Positions 43,120 to 52,534 of a DNA stretch of 64,000 nt are shown in pieces. The DNA comes from Planctomycetia bacterium (lineage in GTDB: Bacteria > Planctomycetota > Planctomycetia > Pirellulales > UBA1268). The stretch's first letter is position 1, and every line of letters begins with the position of its first letter. Position numbers and translations under genes: made by a program. The notes beneath the pieces were generated by a model. That model saw only the letters and a list, made by a program, of their open reading frames with translations. It was not told where the DNA came from and ran no database searches. Location: NCBI GenBank assembly GCA_014192425.1, contig BJHK01000014.1, forward strand, positions 1 through 64,000, given 5' to 3'.

Positions 43120-44289
43120 TCACACCCCGGCCGGCGAACCGCCGCTGAAAAGCCGCTCGGCCCGCTCGGCCACCGCCGGCCAGTCGTAGTGGGCCGCCCG
43201 TTCCCGCGCCCGGCGAGAAAACTCGGCCCGGTCCCGCGGATCGTCGAGCAGGCGGGCGATCGCCAGGGCCAAGGCTTCCGGCGTGGGCTCGGTGCAAAGG
43301 CCCTCCCGCTCGTGGCGAACCACGTCGCCGATCGCGTTTTCCTCTGCCGCGCAGTAGATCACCGGCTTGCCCAAGGCCAACGCCTCGAGTGGAAACAGTC
43401 CAAACCCCTCCCGCCGCGATGGCTGCACGGCCATCTCGGCATGGGCGAGCAGGTGCCACATGTCTTCGATGGCCGGCAGCCGACCGAAAAATTTCACGCG
43501 GGGCCCGAGCCCGAGCTCCCGGCTGAGCGATTCGAGTGACTGTCGCTCCGTGCCATCGCCCACGATGCCCAGCTGGATCACGCCCTCCGGAGGCGGCGGC
43601 AAAATCGCGACGGCCCGGAGCAAGAAATCGAGCCGCTTCTCCGGGATGAGCCGGCCGGCATAGAGCAGCTGCGGGGCTGCGACGGGCGGTCGCCCGAGCA
43701 CCCGCTGCACGTCGGCCAGCCAGACGCCGCAGGGCAGGAGCGGCGGCTCAGGCGACTTCCGGCGGCGGGCCGCGGCCAGTTTCAGGCGGGTCTGTTCGCA
43801 GGAGGCGTTGACGCGATCGCCCAGCTGGGCCACGAGCCATTCGATGCCGCGAAACAGCGGGGCGGTCAGGCCGCCTTTGTAGCGCCGCCAGTAGGGGCCA
43901 AAAAACTCATACCAGCTCACGACCAACGGCTTGCGGGCCAGCCAACACCGCACGGCCAGCGGAAACACGTGCAGATAGGGAATGTTGGCCGTCTCCACGA
44001 TGTCGTAGGGGGAAAGGTCGAGCCACAGCATCGCGGCTGTAAACCGGAGCGTGGGCACGATCCCTCGCTTGCCGTCGCGGTCGTGCAGCCGCACGGCATG
44101 CGGCAGCCGCACGAGCGTCACCCCGGGCGGCAGGCTGGCCGGGGGCACGTCGCCCCAGCCCGCGAGGCTCACGCGATGGCCGCGCTCCGCGAGCGCCCGA
44201 GCGAGGCAGTAGTTGCGATACTCCACGCCGCCCAGCGAGACCGGATACATGCAGTCGTAGATCAGCAAAATGCTGCGCGCCGAGCTCAT
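43120..44289 (-). CDS. GT4 family glycosyltransferase
   Basis: The 389-residue GT-B protein begins ILLIYDCMYPVSLGGVEYRNYCLARAL. The acceptor loop is rich in aromatic residues (WYEFFGPYWRRYKGG). The donor domain has LLYAGRLIPEKRLDFLLRAV and VQPSRREGFGLFPLEALALGKPVIY. It is probably a retaining transferase for a surface glycan. It lies between the other GT4 gene (39-base gap) and gmd (40-base gap). Confidence 0.9.
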   Translation of the reverse strand: MSSARSILLIYDCMYPVSLGGVEYRNYCLARALAERGHRVSLAGWGDVPPASLPPGVTLVRLPHAVRLHDRDGKRGIVPTLRFTAAMLWLDLSPYDIVETANIPYLHVFPLAVRCWLARKPLVVSWYEFFGPYWRRYKGGLTAPLFRGIEWLVAQLGDRVNASCEQTRLKLAAARRRKSPEPPLLPCGVWLADVQRVLGRPPVAAPQLLYAGRLIPEKRLDFLLRAVAILPPPPEGVIQLGIVGDGTERQSLESLSRELGLGPRVKFFGRLPAIEDMWHLLAHAEMAVQPSRREGFGLFPLEALALGKPVIYCAAEENAIGDVVRHEREGLCTEPTPEALALAIARLLDDPRDRAEFSRRARERAAHYDWPAVAERAERLFSGGSPAGV

Positions 44290-44328
44290 GGCCGATCCAT
44301 CTCGGGATTCCCCGAGGCTGTCGCGAGA

Positions 44329-45546
44329 TCATGACGCATAGACGGCTACCATGCCTTCCGCGAAACGATCCGCGGCAAAGTATTCTGCCACCTGACGCCG
44401 ACCCGCCACGATCAGCCGCTCCCGTTCAGCCGCATCATTGAGCAGGCGATCGATCGTCCTCGCAAGCCCATCGACATCGCGGGGAGCCACGAGCACGCCC
44501 GCCTCGCCATCCGCGAGGACCTCCCGCACGGCGGGAACATCGTAGGCCACGCAGGGCGTGCCGCAGGCCATCGCCTCGGCCAGCACGAGCCCAAACCCCT
44601 CGCGGGTGCTCGGGAGCACGAGCACGCCGGCTGATTTCATGCGGCCGATCACCGCCGCATGATCGGGAAGGTTCCCGCAAAACTCCACCGTCGCGGCCGG
44701 CGGCTCGGCTCCCGCAACGCCGCCGGGCACCAGCCCGAGCCCTTCGGCCCGGGCCTGCATCTCGTCCAAGAGCGGCCCGCCCCCCACCACGGCCGCTCGT
44801 ATCGGGGCGAGACCCCTGGCCCGCCGCGCCGCTCCCACCATGGCGATGGCATCGAGAAAATCATCGACATGCTTGTGTGGGATCACGCGGCCTGCAAACA
44901 GCACGTCCGCCTGCTCGGCCGCCTCGGGAGCGGACGCGATCGCGTCGGTGTCGATGCCGCAGTGGACGGTGACCATCCGCCGATCGCTCACGCCGAACGA
45001 CCGGGCGAGCGTTTGTCGCACGCCGTGCGTGTCGGTCACGATCCGCCGGTAGGGCAGCCGGTAGAGGAGGGTCTCGATCGGGCCCACGATGAAACGGTCT
45101 CTGGATGACAGCCACTGGTCGTCGCCGCCGCCAGCCTGGCCGGCCTGCGCGGGCGATGCAGCCGGAGGCCGGTTCGAGGTGTCGTGAATCGTCGCTGCCA
45201 TTTTTTGCCGCGAGAGCACACAGGCCAGCCACACCGCCGGCAGCGGCGCATAAGGCTGGCAATCGACAATCGTATAGCGATGCGTGAGCACGTGCCAGAA
45301 CGCCGTGAGCATGAAGCGAAGCATCGCGAACAGCGGCCGGCTCATTGGGTCTGCAAGCCGCAGTCCCCGGTGCAGATGCCGCACGCCGTCGATGATCTCT
45401 TCGTCGGGGCTCTGCCGCTGCCGCATCGAGAGCCAGGTGACGTCGTGCCCCCGCCGGACGAGTTCCCGGGCGAGCAAACCGCACCGCACCTCGCCGCCGC
45501 CCACGGCGTAGGGCACCGACATCTCGCTCACAATCAGGATCTTCAT
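44329..45546 (-). CDS. GT4 family glycosyltransferase
   Basis: The 405-residue GT-B protein begins KILIVSEMSVPYAVGGGEVRCGLLARELV, has HCGIDTDAIASAP, VLFAGRVIPHKHVDDFLDAI and LPSTREGFGLVLAEAMACGTPCVAYDVP. An Ala/Gly-rich insert (about 130-145) sits before the inter-domain linker. It heads the minus-strand GT4-GT4-gmd group. Confidence 0.9.
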   Translation of the reverse strand: MKILIVSEMSVPYAVGGGEVRCGLLARELVRRGHDVTWLSMRQRQSPDEEIIDGVRHLHRGLRLADPMSRPLFAMLRFMLTAFWHVLTHRYTIVDCQPYAPLPAVWLACVLSRQKMAATIHDTSNRPPAASPAQAGQAGGGDDQWLSSRDRFIVGPIETLLYRLPYRRIVTDTHGVRQTLARSFGVSDRRMVTVHCGIDTDAIASAPEAAEQADVLFAGRVIPHKHVDDFLDAIAMVGAARRARGLAPIRAAVVGGGPLLDEMQARAEGLGLVPGGVAGAEPPAATVEFCGNLPDHAAVIGRMKSAGVLVLPSTREGFGLVLAEAMACGTPCVAYDVPAVREVLADGEAGVLVAPRDVDGLARTIDRLLNDAAERERLIVAGRRQVAEYFAADRFAEGMVAVYAS

Positions 45547-45687
45547 GCGGGCAGACTACCGGCCGCGGCCGGCCCGCCCAAATGCTCGCCGACCCGCGAT
45601 CAGCCTCCAGGCTGACACTGAAGATAAAGCCATGAAAAATCTCTGCCGGGAGCGGATTGCGGCGGCCGCAAATCACGGGGCCTCCGC

Positions 45688-45716
45688 TTGACATCCTCCC
45701 CTCCCCGGAATAACCT
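45688..45716 (+). promoter_or_regulatory. sigma70-type promoter followed by a small palindrome
   Basis: TTGACA (45688-45693, consensus) and TAACCT (45711-45716) are 17 bases apart. Immediately downstream CAACTCTGTTG (45718-45728) is an imperfect operator-sized palindrome over the expected start site. The rest of the 231-base gap to 45547 shows nothing else. Confidence 0.5.
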
Positions 45717-45777
45717 ACAACTCTGTTGCAGATTCTTCCCGGCCCCGGCCTGGCTGGCCGTTCGCCCGTCGCGCGCC

Positions 45778-46443
45778 ATGCTTCACGCCCACCACATCCG
45801 TCGCCGGCTCACCGCGGTGCTGTGTCTGGCAGTGCAGCTGACGGCCGGCCCTCTGGCCTGGGCCGCGCACGACCACGGCTGCTGCAGCGGGCGGAGGCAT
45901 GCGGCCGCCACGACAGTCGCGCCGGCCACGAAAGGCCGGTCATTGGTTGGCGCCACGGCGAAGTCACGGACATGCCGCCACGCCCACTGCCGCCATGGCG
46001 GCCGCGACGCGACCGAAACCGCTCCGCGACCGCCGGCGAAGGCTGCGACCGACGGCTGGCAGGCCGGCTCCACCGCCGACGCATCGCTTGCGGCTCCATG
46101 CCTGGGCTGCGAATTCCTGGCCGGGTCGATCGCCATCCTCTCCTCGGTGCCAGCCGTCATGTGCTCGGCCACCGAGTGGCCCGCCACCGCGCTTGCACCG
46201 TGGCACGAGCCTGCGCCGCTTGCCTCGGCGTTCCTCCCCCGTGGTCCGCCCGCCGATGCCGTTGTGGCATCCGCGACCGCGTTCTCCCACACTCCCGCAT
46301 TCACTCGTTTAGGAATTTTCGCACATGTGCAACCATCTGTCGTCGGGGCACCGCGCTCCCGCCCACCGCCGGGCGTTTACGCTCGTCGAACTGCTCGTCA
46401 CGATCGCGATCATCGGCATCCTGCTCGGGCTCTTGCTGCCTAA
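45778..46443 (+). CDS. exported Cys/His-rich protein, possibly DUF2946-like
   Basis: The 221-residue protein starts with a signal peptide (RRRLTAVLCLAVQLTAGPLAWA, cleaved before AHDHGCC). The mature part has several Cys/His groups (HDHGCC, CRHAHCRHGG) and CLGCEFLAG followed further on by FLPRGPP. A CxxC plus an RxPP near the end is reminiscent of DUF2946 proteins, which are linked to metal transport in other bacteria; this is a weak match. The reading overlaps the next gene by 119 bases, and the last 40 residues look like out-of-frame sequence, so a frameshift or read-through tail is possible. A good promoter lies 62 bases upstream of the start. Confidence 0.55.
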   Translation: MLHAHHIRRRLTAVLCLAVQLTAGPLAWAAHDHGCCSGRRHAAATTVAPATKGRSLVGATAKSRTCRHAHCRHGGRDATETAPRPPAKAATDGWQAGSTADASLAAPCLGCEFLAGSIAILSSVPAVMCSATEWPATALAPWHEPAPLASAFLPRGPPADAVVASATAFSHTPAFTRLGIFAHVQPSVVGAPRSRPPPGVYARRTARHDRDHRHPARALAA

Positions 46444-47650
46444 CCTCGCGGCCGTGCAGACCACGGCCAAGGCATCGGCCGCCCTCGCCCACATCCAGGC
46501 CTTCGGCAAGGGTTTTCTCGACCACGCCACGCTCGACAAGGAAGGCCGGCTCTCGACCGGCGCCTTCGACCACTACCGCGACGGCGACATCACGAAGGTC
46601 GGCTGGGTGGCCGATCTCGTGAACACGAAGTTCGCGAATCCCGCCAAGAGCCTCGATCCGATCAGTCGGGGCAAGATCTCCGAAGAACTGGCCTTCGCCT
46701 CCGGGGCCCTCGACGGCCACGGCAAGCTCAACGAACTCCGTTGGGCCACTGCCGTGAAGGCCGACGGCACGACCGTGAACCTCGCCGACGAGGACGATTT
46801 CCACGGCACGGGCTACTTCGGCACCTCGCAGACCGTGTGGGACGACGGCTACAACACCAACTTCGCCACCACCTGGCACCTCTCGCGGGGCGACAACAAC
46901 ATCTCGGCGACGTCCGGCGCGGGTGCCCATTCCGTCGATGCCAGTCCGCACAGCGACGGCGGCGATCCCGAAATGTGCCCGCTCGACGGCGACGGCCCGC
47001 TTTCGACCGCGCACCTCGCCGATCCGACCGGTCTCACGTCGGCCGACAAGATCGCGATCATGGGGCCGGCCCAGGTGGGCAACCACGATCACGACCATGG
47101 CGAAGACCACGGCGGCGGCCACGGCCACTCGGAGCAGGATGTGATCATGGATGCCGCGAAGGCCGCTGCGTGCAACGCCTTCGCCGACCCAACCGGCCGC
47201 AAGCGGCCCGCCAAAATCGGCGACCCGCTCGTGGAGGGCATGACCGACGGCCCGGCGGCCGCGATTCGCGCCGGCCTCGCCACGCCCTGGGGCACGGGCG
47301 ACGGCACGCGGCAGGTGCACACGCTCGCTGATATCGCCCCGATCCACAAGGCGAAGCGGGGGCTCGTGAACGCCAATGCCGAAGACGGGCGGCTCTTCCG
47401 GATGGTCGGGGGCTCGGCACCGATCCTGTTCGCCGACGGCCATGCGGCGCGGATCTACGACACCGGCGGCTACGCAGGCAGCCGTGGCGACGGCTGGCTG
47501 GGGCCCTTCCAGGAAGCGCCGGGCGCCCACGAGGGGGATCCCGGCCACGAGTTCGTGCTCGACGCCTCGGCCCTCGACGAGATCCGCGACCAGGTCTGGC
47601 TCGGCCGGATTCGCACGATCCTCGTCGCCGGCGGCGGCTCGGCGGAGTAG
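46325..47650 (+). CDS. prepilin-like protein with a His-rich stretch
   Basis: The 441-residue protein has a type IV prepilin-type leader (HRRAFTLVELLVTIAIIGILLGLLLPNL, residues 15-42), cut by a prepilin peptidase before Phe. The mature part has a His/Asp-rich loop (NHDHDHGEDHGGGHGHSEQD, about 243-262) and the ending SAPILFADGHAARIYD, like the H-X9-DG tail of the DUF1559 family that is greatly expanded in planctomycetes. The His cluster suggests metal binding, probably zinc or nickel, outside the cell or in the envelope. It overlaps the Cys/His-rich exported gene and is followed by a convergent PQQ-domain gene after seven bases. Confidence 0.85.
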   Translation: MCNHLSSGHRAPAHRRAFTLVELLVTIAIIGILLGLLLPNLAAVQTTAKASAALAHIQAFGKGFLDHATLDKEGRLSTGAFDHYRDGDITKVGWVADLVNTKFANPAKSLDPISRGKISEELAFASGALDGHGKLNELRWATAVKADGTTVNLADEDDFHGTGYFGTSQTVWDDGYNTNFATTWHLSRGDNNISATSGAGAHSVDASPHSDGGDPEMCPLDGDGPLSTAHLADPTGLTSADKIAIMGPAQVGNHDHDHGEDHGGGHGHSEQDVIMDAAKAAACNAFADPTGRKRPAKIGDPLVEGMTDGPAAAIRAGLATPWGTGDGTRQVHTLADIAPIHKAKRGLVNANAEDGRLFRMVGGSAPILFADGHAARIYDTGGYAGSRGDGWLGPFQEAPGAHEGDPGHEFVLDASALDEIRDQVWLGRIRTILVAGGGSAE

Positions 47651-47657
47651 CCGGTGG

Positions 47658-49079
47658 TCAGTGGCCTGCGACGTCGAACGCGACCAGCTCCTGCGTCGTA
47701 CGGACGAGGAGCCGGTCGCGCACGACGACGGGCGTGGCGAAGCAACCGCCGGTGAGTGCAAACTCATGCTGCACCGTGCCCTCGTCGAGATCGAGCAGCG
47801 TGCAGCGGCCCGATTCATCGGCACACAACAGTTCGCCGTTGACGATCACGGGTGATGCCGAGAACGTGCCCCCCACCCGCCGCTTCCAGGCCACCTTGCC
47901 AGTGGCGAGATCGCGGCAGTGGGCCACACCGTCGTCGTGCACGACGTACAGCCGGCCATCGTGCACCAGCGGCGACGGCACGTACGGGATTTCGCTGTCG
48001 CGGTCTTCCTTCCAGAGCACAGTGGGGACCGCACCGTCGGGGTCCATCCTGACCGCCACCATCGCCCGCGTCGGATACCCGCTCGTCGCCACGCAGATGT
48101 CCTCCGCGATCGCGGGCGTCGCGCCCGACGTGCTGGCGAGGCCACCCGTGCCCCAGAGCGTGCGGCCCGTCGCGAGCGAGTGGGCTTCGATCCGCTCGAG
48201 CCCCGCCATCACCACCTGCGGCTCGCCATGTTCACCTGCGCCTCCCGCGACCACGACCGGCGACGAATAACTCTCGTCCCCCGCCCGCGGCCGCCGCCGT
48301 CGCCACACACCTTTGCCCGTCTCGCCATCCACCGCCGCGAGAAACCCCTCGTGGGCATTGTCGGCCCCGACGATCACGAGGCCCCGCGACCAGGCCGGCG
48401 AACACGTAAATCCCCAGCGGGCCGTGAACGGCCCAAGTTTCGTCGTCCAAAGTGATTGACCATCGAGGCTGAAGGCCGTCAGGTGCACGGTGTCGGCCGC
48501 GGCATGCGCGACGAACACGCGTGTGCCGTCGGAACATGGTGTGGACGCGGCGTCGCTCGCCTTCTCGTGCCGCGGCGGAAACGGCTCGCGGCTCACTGGC
48601 TGCCGCCACACGCCGAAGCCGTTTTCGAGATTGAAACAGACCAGCCAGAGCGTGGGCCCACCATCGGCGATCGTGCAAAAAATCCACTCGCCGACCACGA
48701 TCGGCGTCGAGTTCCCCTGGCCGCCGAGCGGCTGCCGCCAGAGCGGCTTGTCGGAGCCGCGCCACTGCGCAACCTCCCCAGAGTCTTTCACGCCCGCGTC
48801 GGCCGCGGTTTCACCGCCGGCCCGCATCCGCCAGCCGGGCACGTCGCCCGGCACCGCGGCATACGACACGTCACGCAGCGTGGCCGTGCCCCTCGGCGGC
48901 ACGACTTCCGCCAGCCGTACGGCCGGCCTCGGGGGAGCGATCACCGGTCGCGGCGCGAACGGATTCGCCTCCGGCCCCCATACTTCCTCGACGAATCCGA
49001 GCAGCTGCCAGCCAAGAAACACGGCCGCCCCGACCGCCGCCGCGATGCCCACGCCAAGTTTGATCGGGCGACCTGCCAT
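47658..49079 (-). CDS. membrane-anchored PQQ-type beta-propeller protein
   Basis: The 473-residue protein has one N-terminal membrane span (about 7-27), a Pro-rich linker and a seven- or eight-bladed propeller with repeated W-K/R and A-x-D-x-x-T-G-K-x-x-W motifs (AAVDGETGKGVWRRRR, CRDLATGKVAWKRRVGG, LLDLDEGTVQHEF). BamB-like and PQQ_2 proteins of this kind are mostly scaffolds; no bound PQQ can be inferred. The planctomycete variant with an N-terminal anchor is common. The ATG at 49079 is preferred over an upstream start at 49169 that would extend into the divergent gene. Confidence 0.85.
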   Translation of the reverse strand: MAGRPIKLGVGIAAAVGAAVFLGWQLLGFVEEVWGPEANPFAPRPVIAPPRPAVRLAEVVPPRGTATLRDVSYAAVPGDVPGWRMRAGGETAADAGVKDSGEVAQWRGSDKPLWRQPLGGQGNSTPIVVGEWIFCTIADGGPTLWLVCFNLENGFGVWRQPVSREPFPPRHEKASDAASTPCSDGTRVFVAHAAADTVHLTAFSLDGQSLWTTKLGPFTARWGFTCSPAWSRGLVIVGADNAHEGFLAAVDGETGKGVWRRRRPRAGDESYSSPVVVAGGAGEHGEPQVVMAGLERIEAHSLATGRTLWGTGGLASTSGATPAIAEDICVATSGYPTRAMVAVRMDPDGAVPTVLWKEDRDSEIPYVPSPLVHDGRLYVVHDDGVAHCRDLATGKVAWKRRVGGTFSASPVIVNGELLCADESGRCTLLDLDEGTVQHEFALTGGCFATPVVVRDRLLVRTTQELVAFDVAGH

Positions 49080-49167
49080 GATGTTTCCGCAGTCGACATC
49101 GTACCCCATGCCGCCCCTCGTCACCTTCTGCTTCGGCCTCACACAGCGGCACGGTATCCTGCGCCGC

Positions 49168-51345
49168 ATGCATCCCGACCGGCCGCCACATCTTCACGAA
49201 ATCCTCATGGCCGCTCTCGCCGGCCTTGCCGTCGTCGCGTTCTGCCTCGTCTTCGCCTGGCATGACCCGCGCTTCTTCTGGAACGACGACTGCCAGATGA
49301 CGTTCATCCCCGTGTTCGAAGAGGTGAACCGGGCCTGGCGGGCGGGCGAATGGCCGCTGCTCACGCAGAGCTCGTGGGTCTGCGGCAACCTCGCCGGCGA
49401 GTATCAATACGGCACGTTCTCGGTCTTCATCAATGGCTGCATCGTCGCGATCTGGAGCCTCGGGCTGCCCCTCGCGGGCAAGGCGGCGGCATGTGCGATC
49501 GTGCATGAATTCGTGCTCGCGACGGGGGCTTTCACGCTCGCCCGCAGCCGCGGGATCGCGCCGCCGCTCGCCGCGCTCGTGGCCCTCGTTGCGGCACTCA
49601 ACGGCTGGATCGTCTGCTGGGGGGCCACGAATTGGATCGCAGGGCTCACGAGCTTCGCCTGGCTGCCGTGGGCCTGGTGGGCGCTCGAGCACGCGGCCTC
49701 GCCGCGCTGGCGGGGCCGGTGGATCGCGGCTGCGGCGTTCTTTCTCTATCTTTCGCTCACTGCCGGCTGGCCATTCACCACGCTCATGCTGCTCCTACTC
49801 ACGGCCTGGATCGCCACGCGGCGGTTCGCCGCGGGCGTTGGCCTGAGACCGCTGCTACCGCTCACAGCTGCCTGGACGCTCGGCGGCCTGATGGCGCTTC
49901 CCGCGCTGTGGATGCTCGTCGAGTACGTGCAGGGCTCCGAGCGGACCGGCGACGGCACCGGCCTCAACTGGACGTGGACCGTGCCGCTCCTGTCCTGGCC
50001 CGCGCTGCTCGCCCCGACCGCCCCGACGGTCTGGAAGAGCTTTTATGCCGACATGCCGCACCTGCCGCTGGAACTGGCCAACGGCATGGCACCGCTTGCG
50101 ATGCTCGCCGCGGGGCTCGCGCTGGCGCCGCGCCCGTGGCGGCGCGACTGGCCGTGGCTGCTCGGCCTCCTTGCGCTGCTTGCCGTGATTGCGACACTCC
50201 CGAGTGCCGGGGTCTTTCGCTGGAGCTTCCGCTGGCTGCCGCTCTTCCACCTCGTGCTCGCGATTACGGCGGCTGAGGTCTGGCAGGCGAGCGAGACCGT
50301 GCCAAGCAACACTCGCCACTCGTGGCGGCACGCGGGCGGTCTCGTGGGAGTGGCCCTCGGCACGGGCTACCTCGCCCTCTGCGGCTGGTCGGTCCCGAGC
50401 TTTGATCTTCACATGCTCGATCTCGCCGTGATCGTGGCCGCGTGGGCTGCGATCGGCATCGCGTTCGCTTCGCGGCCCGCGGCCACGGCCTGGCTTCCCG
50501 CCGCCGTCACCGCCGCGGCGATCCTCTCGCTCTTCCTGCGGGTGCCGCCGAATCTCGCCGTGCCGGTGTTTCCGTTCGACGAGTCGTTTCTCGACGCGGC
50601 GCCCCTCGACCGCGACCGGCTCCACATGAGCCTCTACCTGGAAGAGGACCTGCCCTCCACGAAACTCCTGCCGGGCAGTCTCGGCCAGGCGTTTCGCCCC
50701 GGCAACTCCGCGATGCTCGCCGGCATCCGGATGATCAATGGCTATAGCCCCATCCACCCGCGGGGCATCGGCACGATGCTCCCCTTCGAGACGCACGGGC
50801 AGATGTTTCCCGAGGCGGTCCGCTGGGTGTTTGCCGAGGGGGCGGGGCCCGGCGACGTGCTCGCCACGATCGGCGTCGATGCCCTCGTGGTCTCGAAACA
50901 CGCCGCTCGACTCGGCAGCCTCCCCGATGCCGAATGGGACAAGGTGTGGTCGGGGGACGAGGCTGACGTGTATCACCGCCGGGGCATCTCGGGCCGCTCC
51001 GCCGCGATTCTGTCGCCCGACGCAGCGGCCGAGCACGCCCCTCGCCGCACGCCGCTCGTGATCGACGGCCGCCACCGCGCCGAGATCGACCTCCCCGCCA
51101 CCGACGCCGCGCGGCTCGTCGTCTTCCCGCGGCCGTGGTATGCCGGCTGGCAGGCCACGCTCGACGGCCGACCGCTCGCCACGACCGCCCACAAAAATGT
51201 CGCCATCGCCGCAGCCGTGCCACCGCATGCCGCCGGCCGGCTCGCGATCGCGTATCGCCCCGCCGGCTTCACGCTCGGTCTCCCGATCGCAATCGCTGCC
51301 GCGCTCCTTACGCTCCTGGCCGCGGCGGCAGCTCGTCGTCGATAA
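49168..51345 (+). CDS. YfhO-like membrane protein, shorter and diverged
   Basis: The 725-residue protein has about twelve membrane spans. The first loop carries FFWNDDCQMTFIPVFEEVNRAWRAGEWPLLTQSSW (D40, D41), in the place of the YRDSLH motif in the other three copies. The end carries a beta domain (LVVFPRPWYAGWQATLDGRP) and a last span. It lacks the large outer domain (about 150 residues) found in the 9891, 20504 and 23284 proteins. ATG 49168 is preferred, since a much longer upstream frame would run antisense to the propeller gene. It overlaps the convergent GT2 gene by 38 bases. Confidence 0.8.
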   Translation: MHPDRPPHLHEILMAALAGLAVVAFCLVFAWHDPRFFWNDDCQMTFIPVFEEVNRAWRAGEWPLLTQSSWVCGNLAGEYQYGTFSVFINGCIVAIWSLGLPLAGKAAACAIVHEFVLATGAFTLARSRGIAPPLAALVALVAALNGWIVCWGATNWIAGLTSFAWLPWAWWALEHAASPRWRGRWIAAAAFFLYLSLTAGWPFTTLMLLLLTAWIATRRFAAGVGLRPLLPLTAAWTLGGLMALPALWMLVEYVQGSERTGDGTGLNWTWTVPLLSWPALLAPTAPTVWKSFYADMPHLPLELANGMAPLAMLAAGLALAPRPWRRDWPWLLGLLALLAVIATLPSAGVFRWSFRWLPLFHLVLAITAAEVWQASETVPSNTRHSWRHAGGLVGVALGTGYLALCGWSVPSFDLHMLDLAVIVAAWAAIGIAFASRPAATAWLPAAVTAAAILSLFLRVPPNLAVPVFPFDESFLDAAPLDRDRLHMSLYLEEDLPSTKLLPGSLGQAFRPGNSAMLAGIRMINGYSPIHPRGIGTMLPFETHGQMFPEAVRWVFAEGAGPGDVLATIGVDALVVSKHAARLGSLPDAEWDKVWSGDEADVYHRRGISGRSAAILSPDAAAEHAPRRTPLVIDGRHRAEIDLPATDAARLVVFPRPWYAGWQATLDGRPLATTAHKNVAIAAAVPPHAAGRLAIAYRPAGFTLGLPIAIAAALLTLLAAAAARRR

Positions 51346-52531
51346 GCGACACGACGAACGACGCGAAAATCACCTGGATGCCGCCGACAATGAGCGCGGT
51401 GCCGAGCACCATCTCACGGATCCGCCCGCCGGAGCCAAAGCCGCCGCGCAGGAAGTCGAACGCCACGCCGGCCAGCACGACCGCCCCGATCCCGGTGAGC
51501 ACACCGCCGGCGAGCACCGCCTTGTCGTCGCGGATCGCGCTCACCCACCGGTCGAGCCGCCGCGAACGGCCCACGAATCCACGCTTCACCGCCCAGACGC
51601 GGGCGATCGTGCCCAGCGTCAGGCCGGAGATGCCAAGCTGAAACATCGCGCCGGCGGCGATCAGCCAATGGTCGCCGATCCAGAATCGGCCGAAGTGGGC
51701 GACCTCGTGAGGAGGGGTTCGGAAGAGCACGACGGCGATCAGCGTGGCCAGCGCGACGAGCACCAGTGACGGAATGATGAACAGCCACCGTGGCGAGAGC
51801 GCGAGCAAAAACCGCAGATGCCGCCAACCGTCCCGCCAGGGCCGCAGGTGCGGCTTGCGGTCGCGGCCGTCGGGATGGAGCGTGATCGGCAGCTCCGTCA
51901 GCTTCAGCCCCTTGAGGGCTGCCTTCACGACCAACTCGCTCGCAAACTCCATGCCCGGCGAGACGAGCTGCAGCCCGAGGGCCGCGTCGCGACGAAACGC
52001 CCGCAGGCCGCTGTGGGCGTCGCCGACGCCCGAATTGAAAAACAGATTGAGCACGCCCGAGAGCGCGGGGTTGCCGATGTAGCGGTTCATCGGGGGCATC
52101 GCGCCAGGCACGATCTTGCCCGTGAACCGGTTGCCCATGCAGATGTCGTAGCCCTCGACGAGCTTCGCCACCATCGGCACGCCCTCGCGGAAGTCGTACG
52201 AGGCGTCGGAATCACCCATTACGACGAACCGGCCGCGGGCCTCACGGATGCCGTGGATGAGCGCGGCGCCGTAGCCCCGCGTCGGGCACTCCGTGACGCG
52301 GCAGCCCCGCGAGCGGGCGTAGGCCTGACTGCCATCGATGCTGCCGTTGTCGGAGATGAGGATCTCCGCGGAGAGCCCCTGCTCGGCCAGCCGCCGCGCC
52401 GCCTCCTCGGCCGTGTCGATGCACGAGGGCAACGTGATCCGCTCGTCGAGGCAGGGCATCAGGACCGTGACGTCGATCTCGGCCGTATCTGCCACCCTTG
52501 GATCGGTGTCCATGAGAGCGGATTCTGCCAC
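51308..52531 (-). CDS. GT2 glycosyltransferase with C-terminal membrane domain
   Basis: The 407-residue protein has a GT2 domain (about 20-240) with VLMPCLDERITLPSCIDTAEEA, ILISDNGSIDGSQAYA and MGDSDASYDFREG (DSD). Four or five spans follow (about 250-400). This is the layout of GtrB-like and DPM1-like polyprenyl-phosphate sugar synthases of type III. The start may be GTG 52531, preceded by GGGTGA, or ATG 52513. It lies three bases after the permease stop on the same strand. Confidence 0.87.
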   Translation of the reverse strand: MAESALMDTDPRVADTAEIDVTVLMPCLDERITLPSCIDTAEEAARRLAEQGLSAEILISDNGSIDGSQAYARSRGCRVTECPTRGYGAALIHGIREARGRFVVMGDSDASYDFREGVPMVAKLVEGYDICMGNRFTGKIVPGAMPPMNRYIGNPALSGVLNLFFNSGVGDAHSGLRAFRRDAALGLQLVSPGMEFASELVVKAALKGLKLTELPITLHPDGRDRKPHLRPWRDGWRHLRFLLALSPRWLFIIPSLVLVALATLIAVVLFRTPPHEVAHFGRFWIGDHWLIAAGAMFQLGISGLTLGTIARVWAVKRGFVGRSRRLDRWVSAIRDDKAVLAGGVLTGIGAVVLAGVAFDFLRGGFGSGGRIREMVLGTALIVGGIQVIFASFVVSLIDDELPPRPGA

Positions 52532-52534
52532 GGC

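Noticed and set aside
47080-47130. Short GC-rich repeats (His codons) that might be a repeat array
   Set aside because: They are codons for the His/Gly/Asp-rich loop of the prepilin-like protein, without equal units or spacers.
48490-49167. A 226-codon upstream extension of the 49168 YfhO-like gene
   Set aside because: It is antisense to the PQQ-type propeller, which has clear repeats, and is low in hydrophobic spans.
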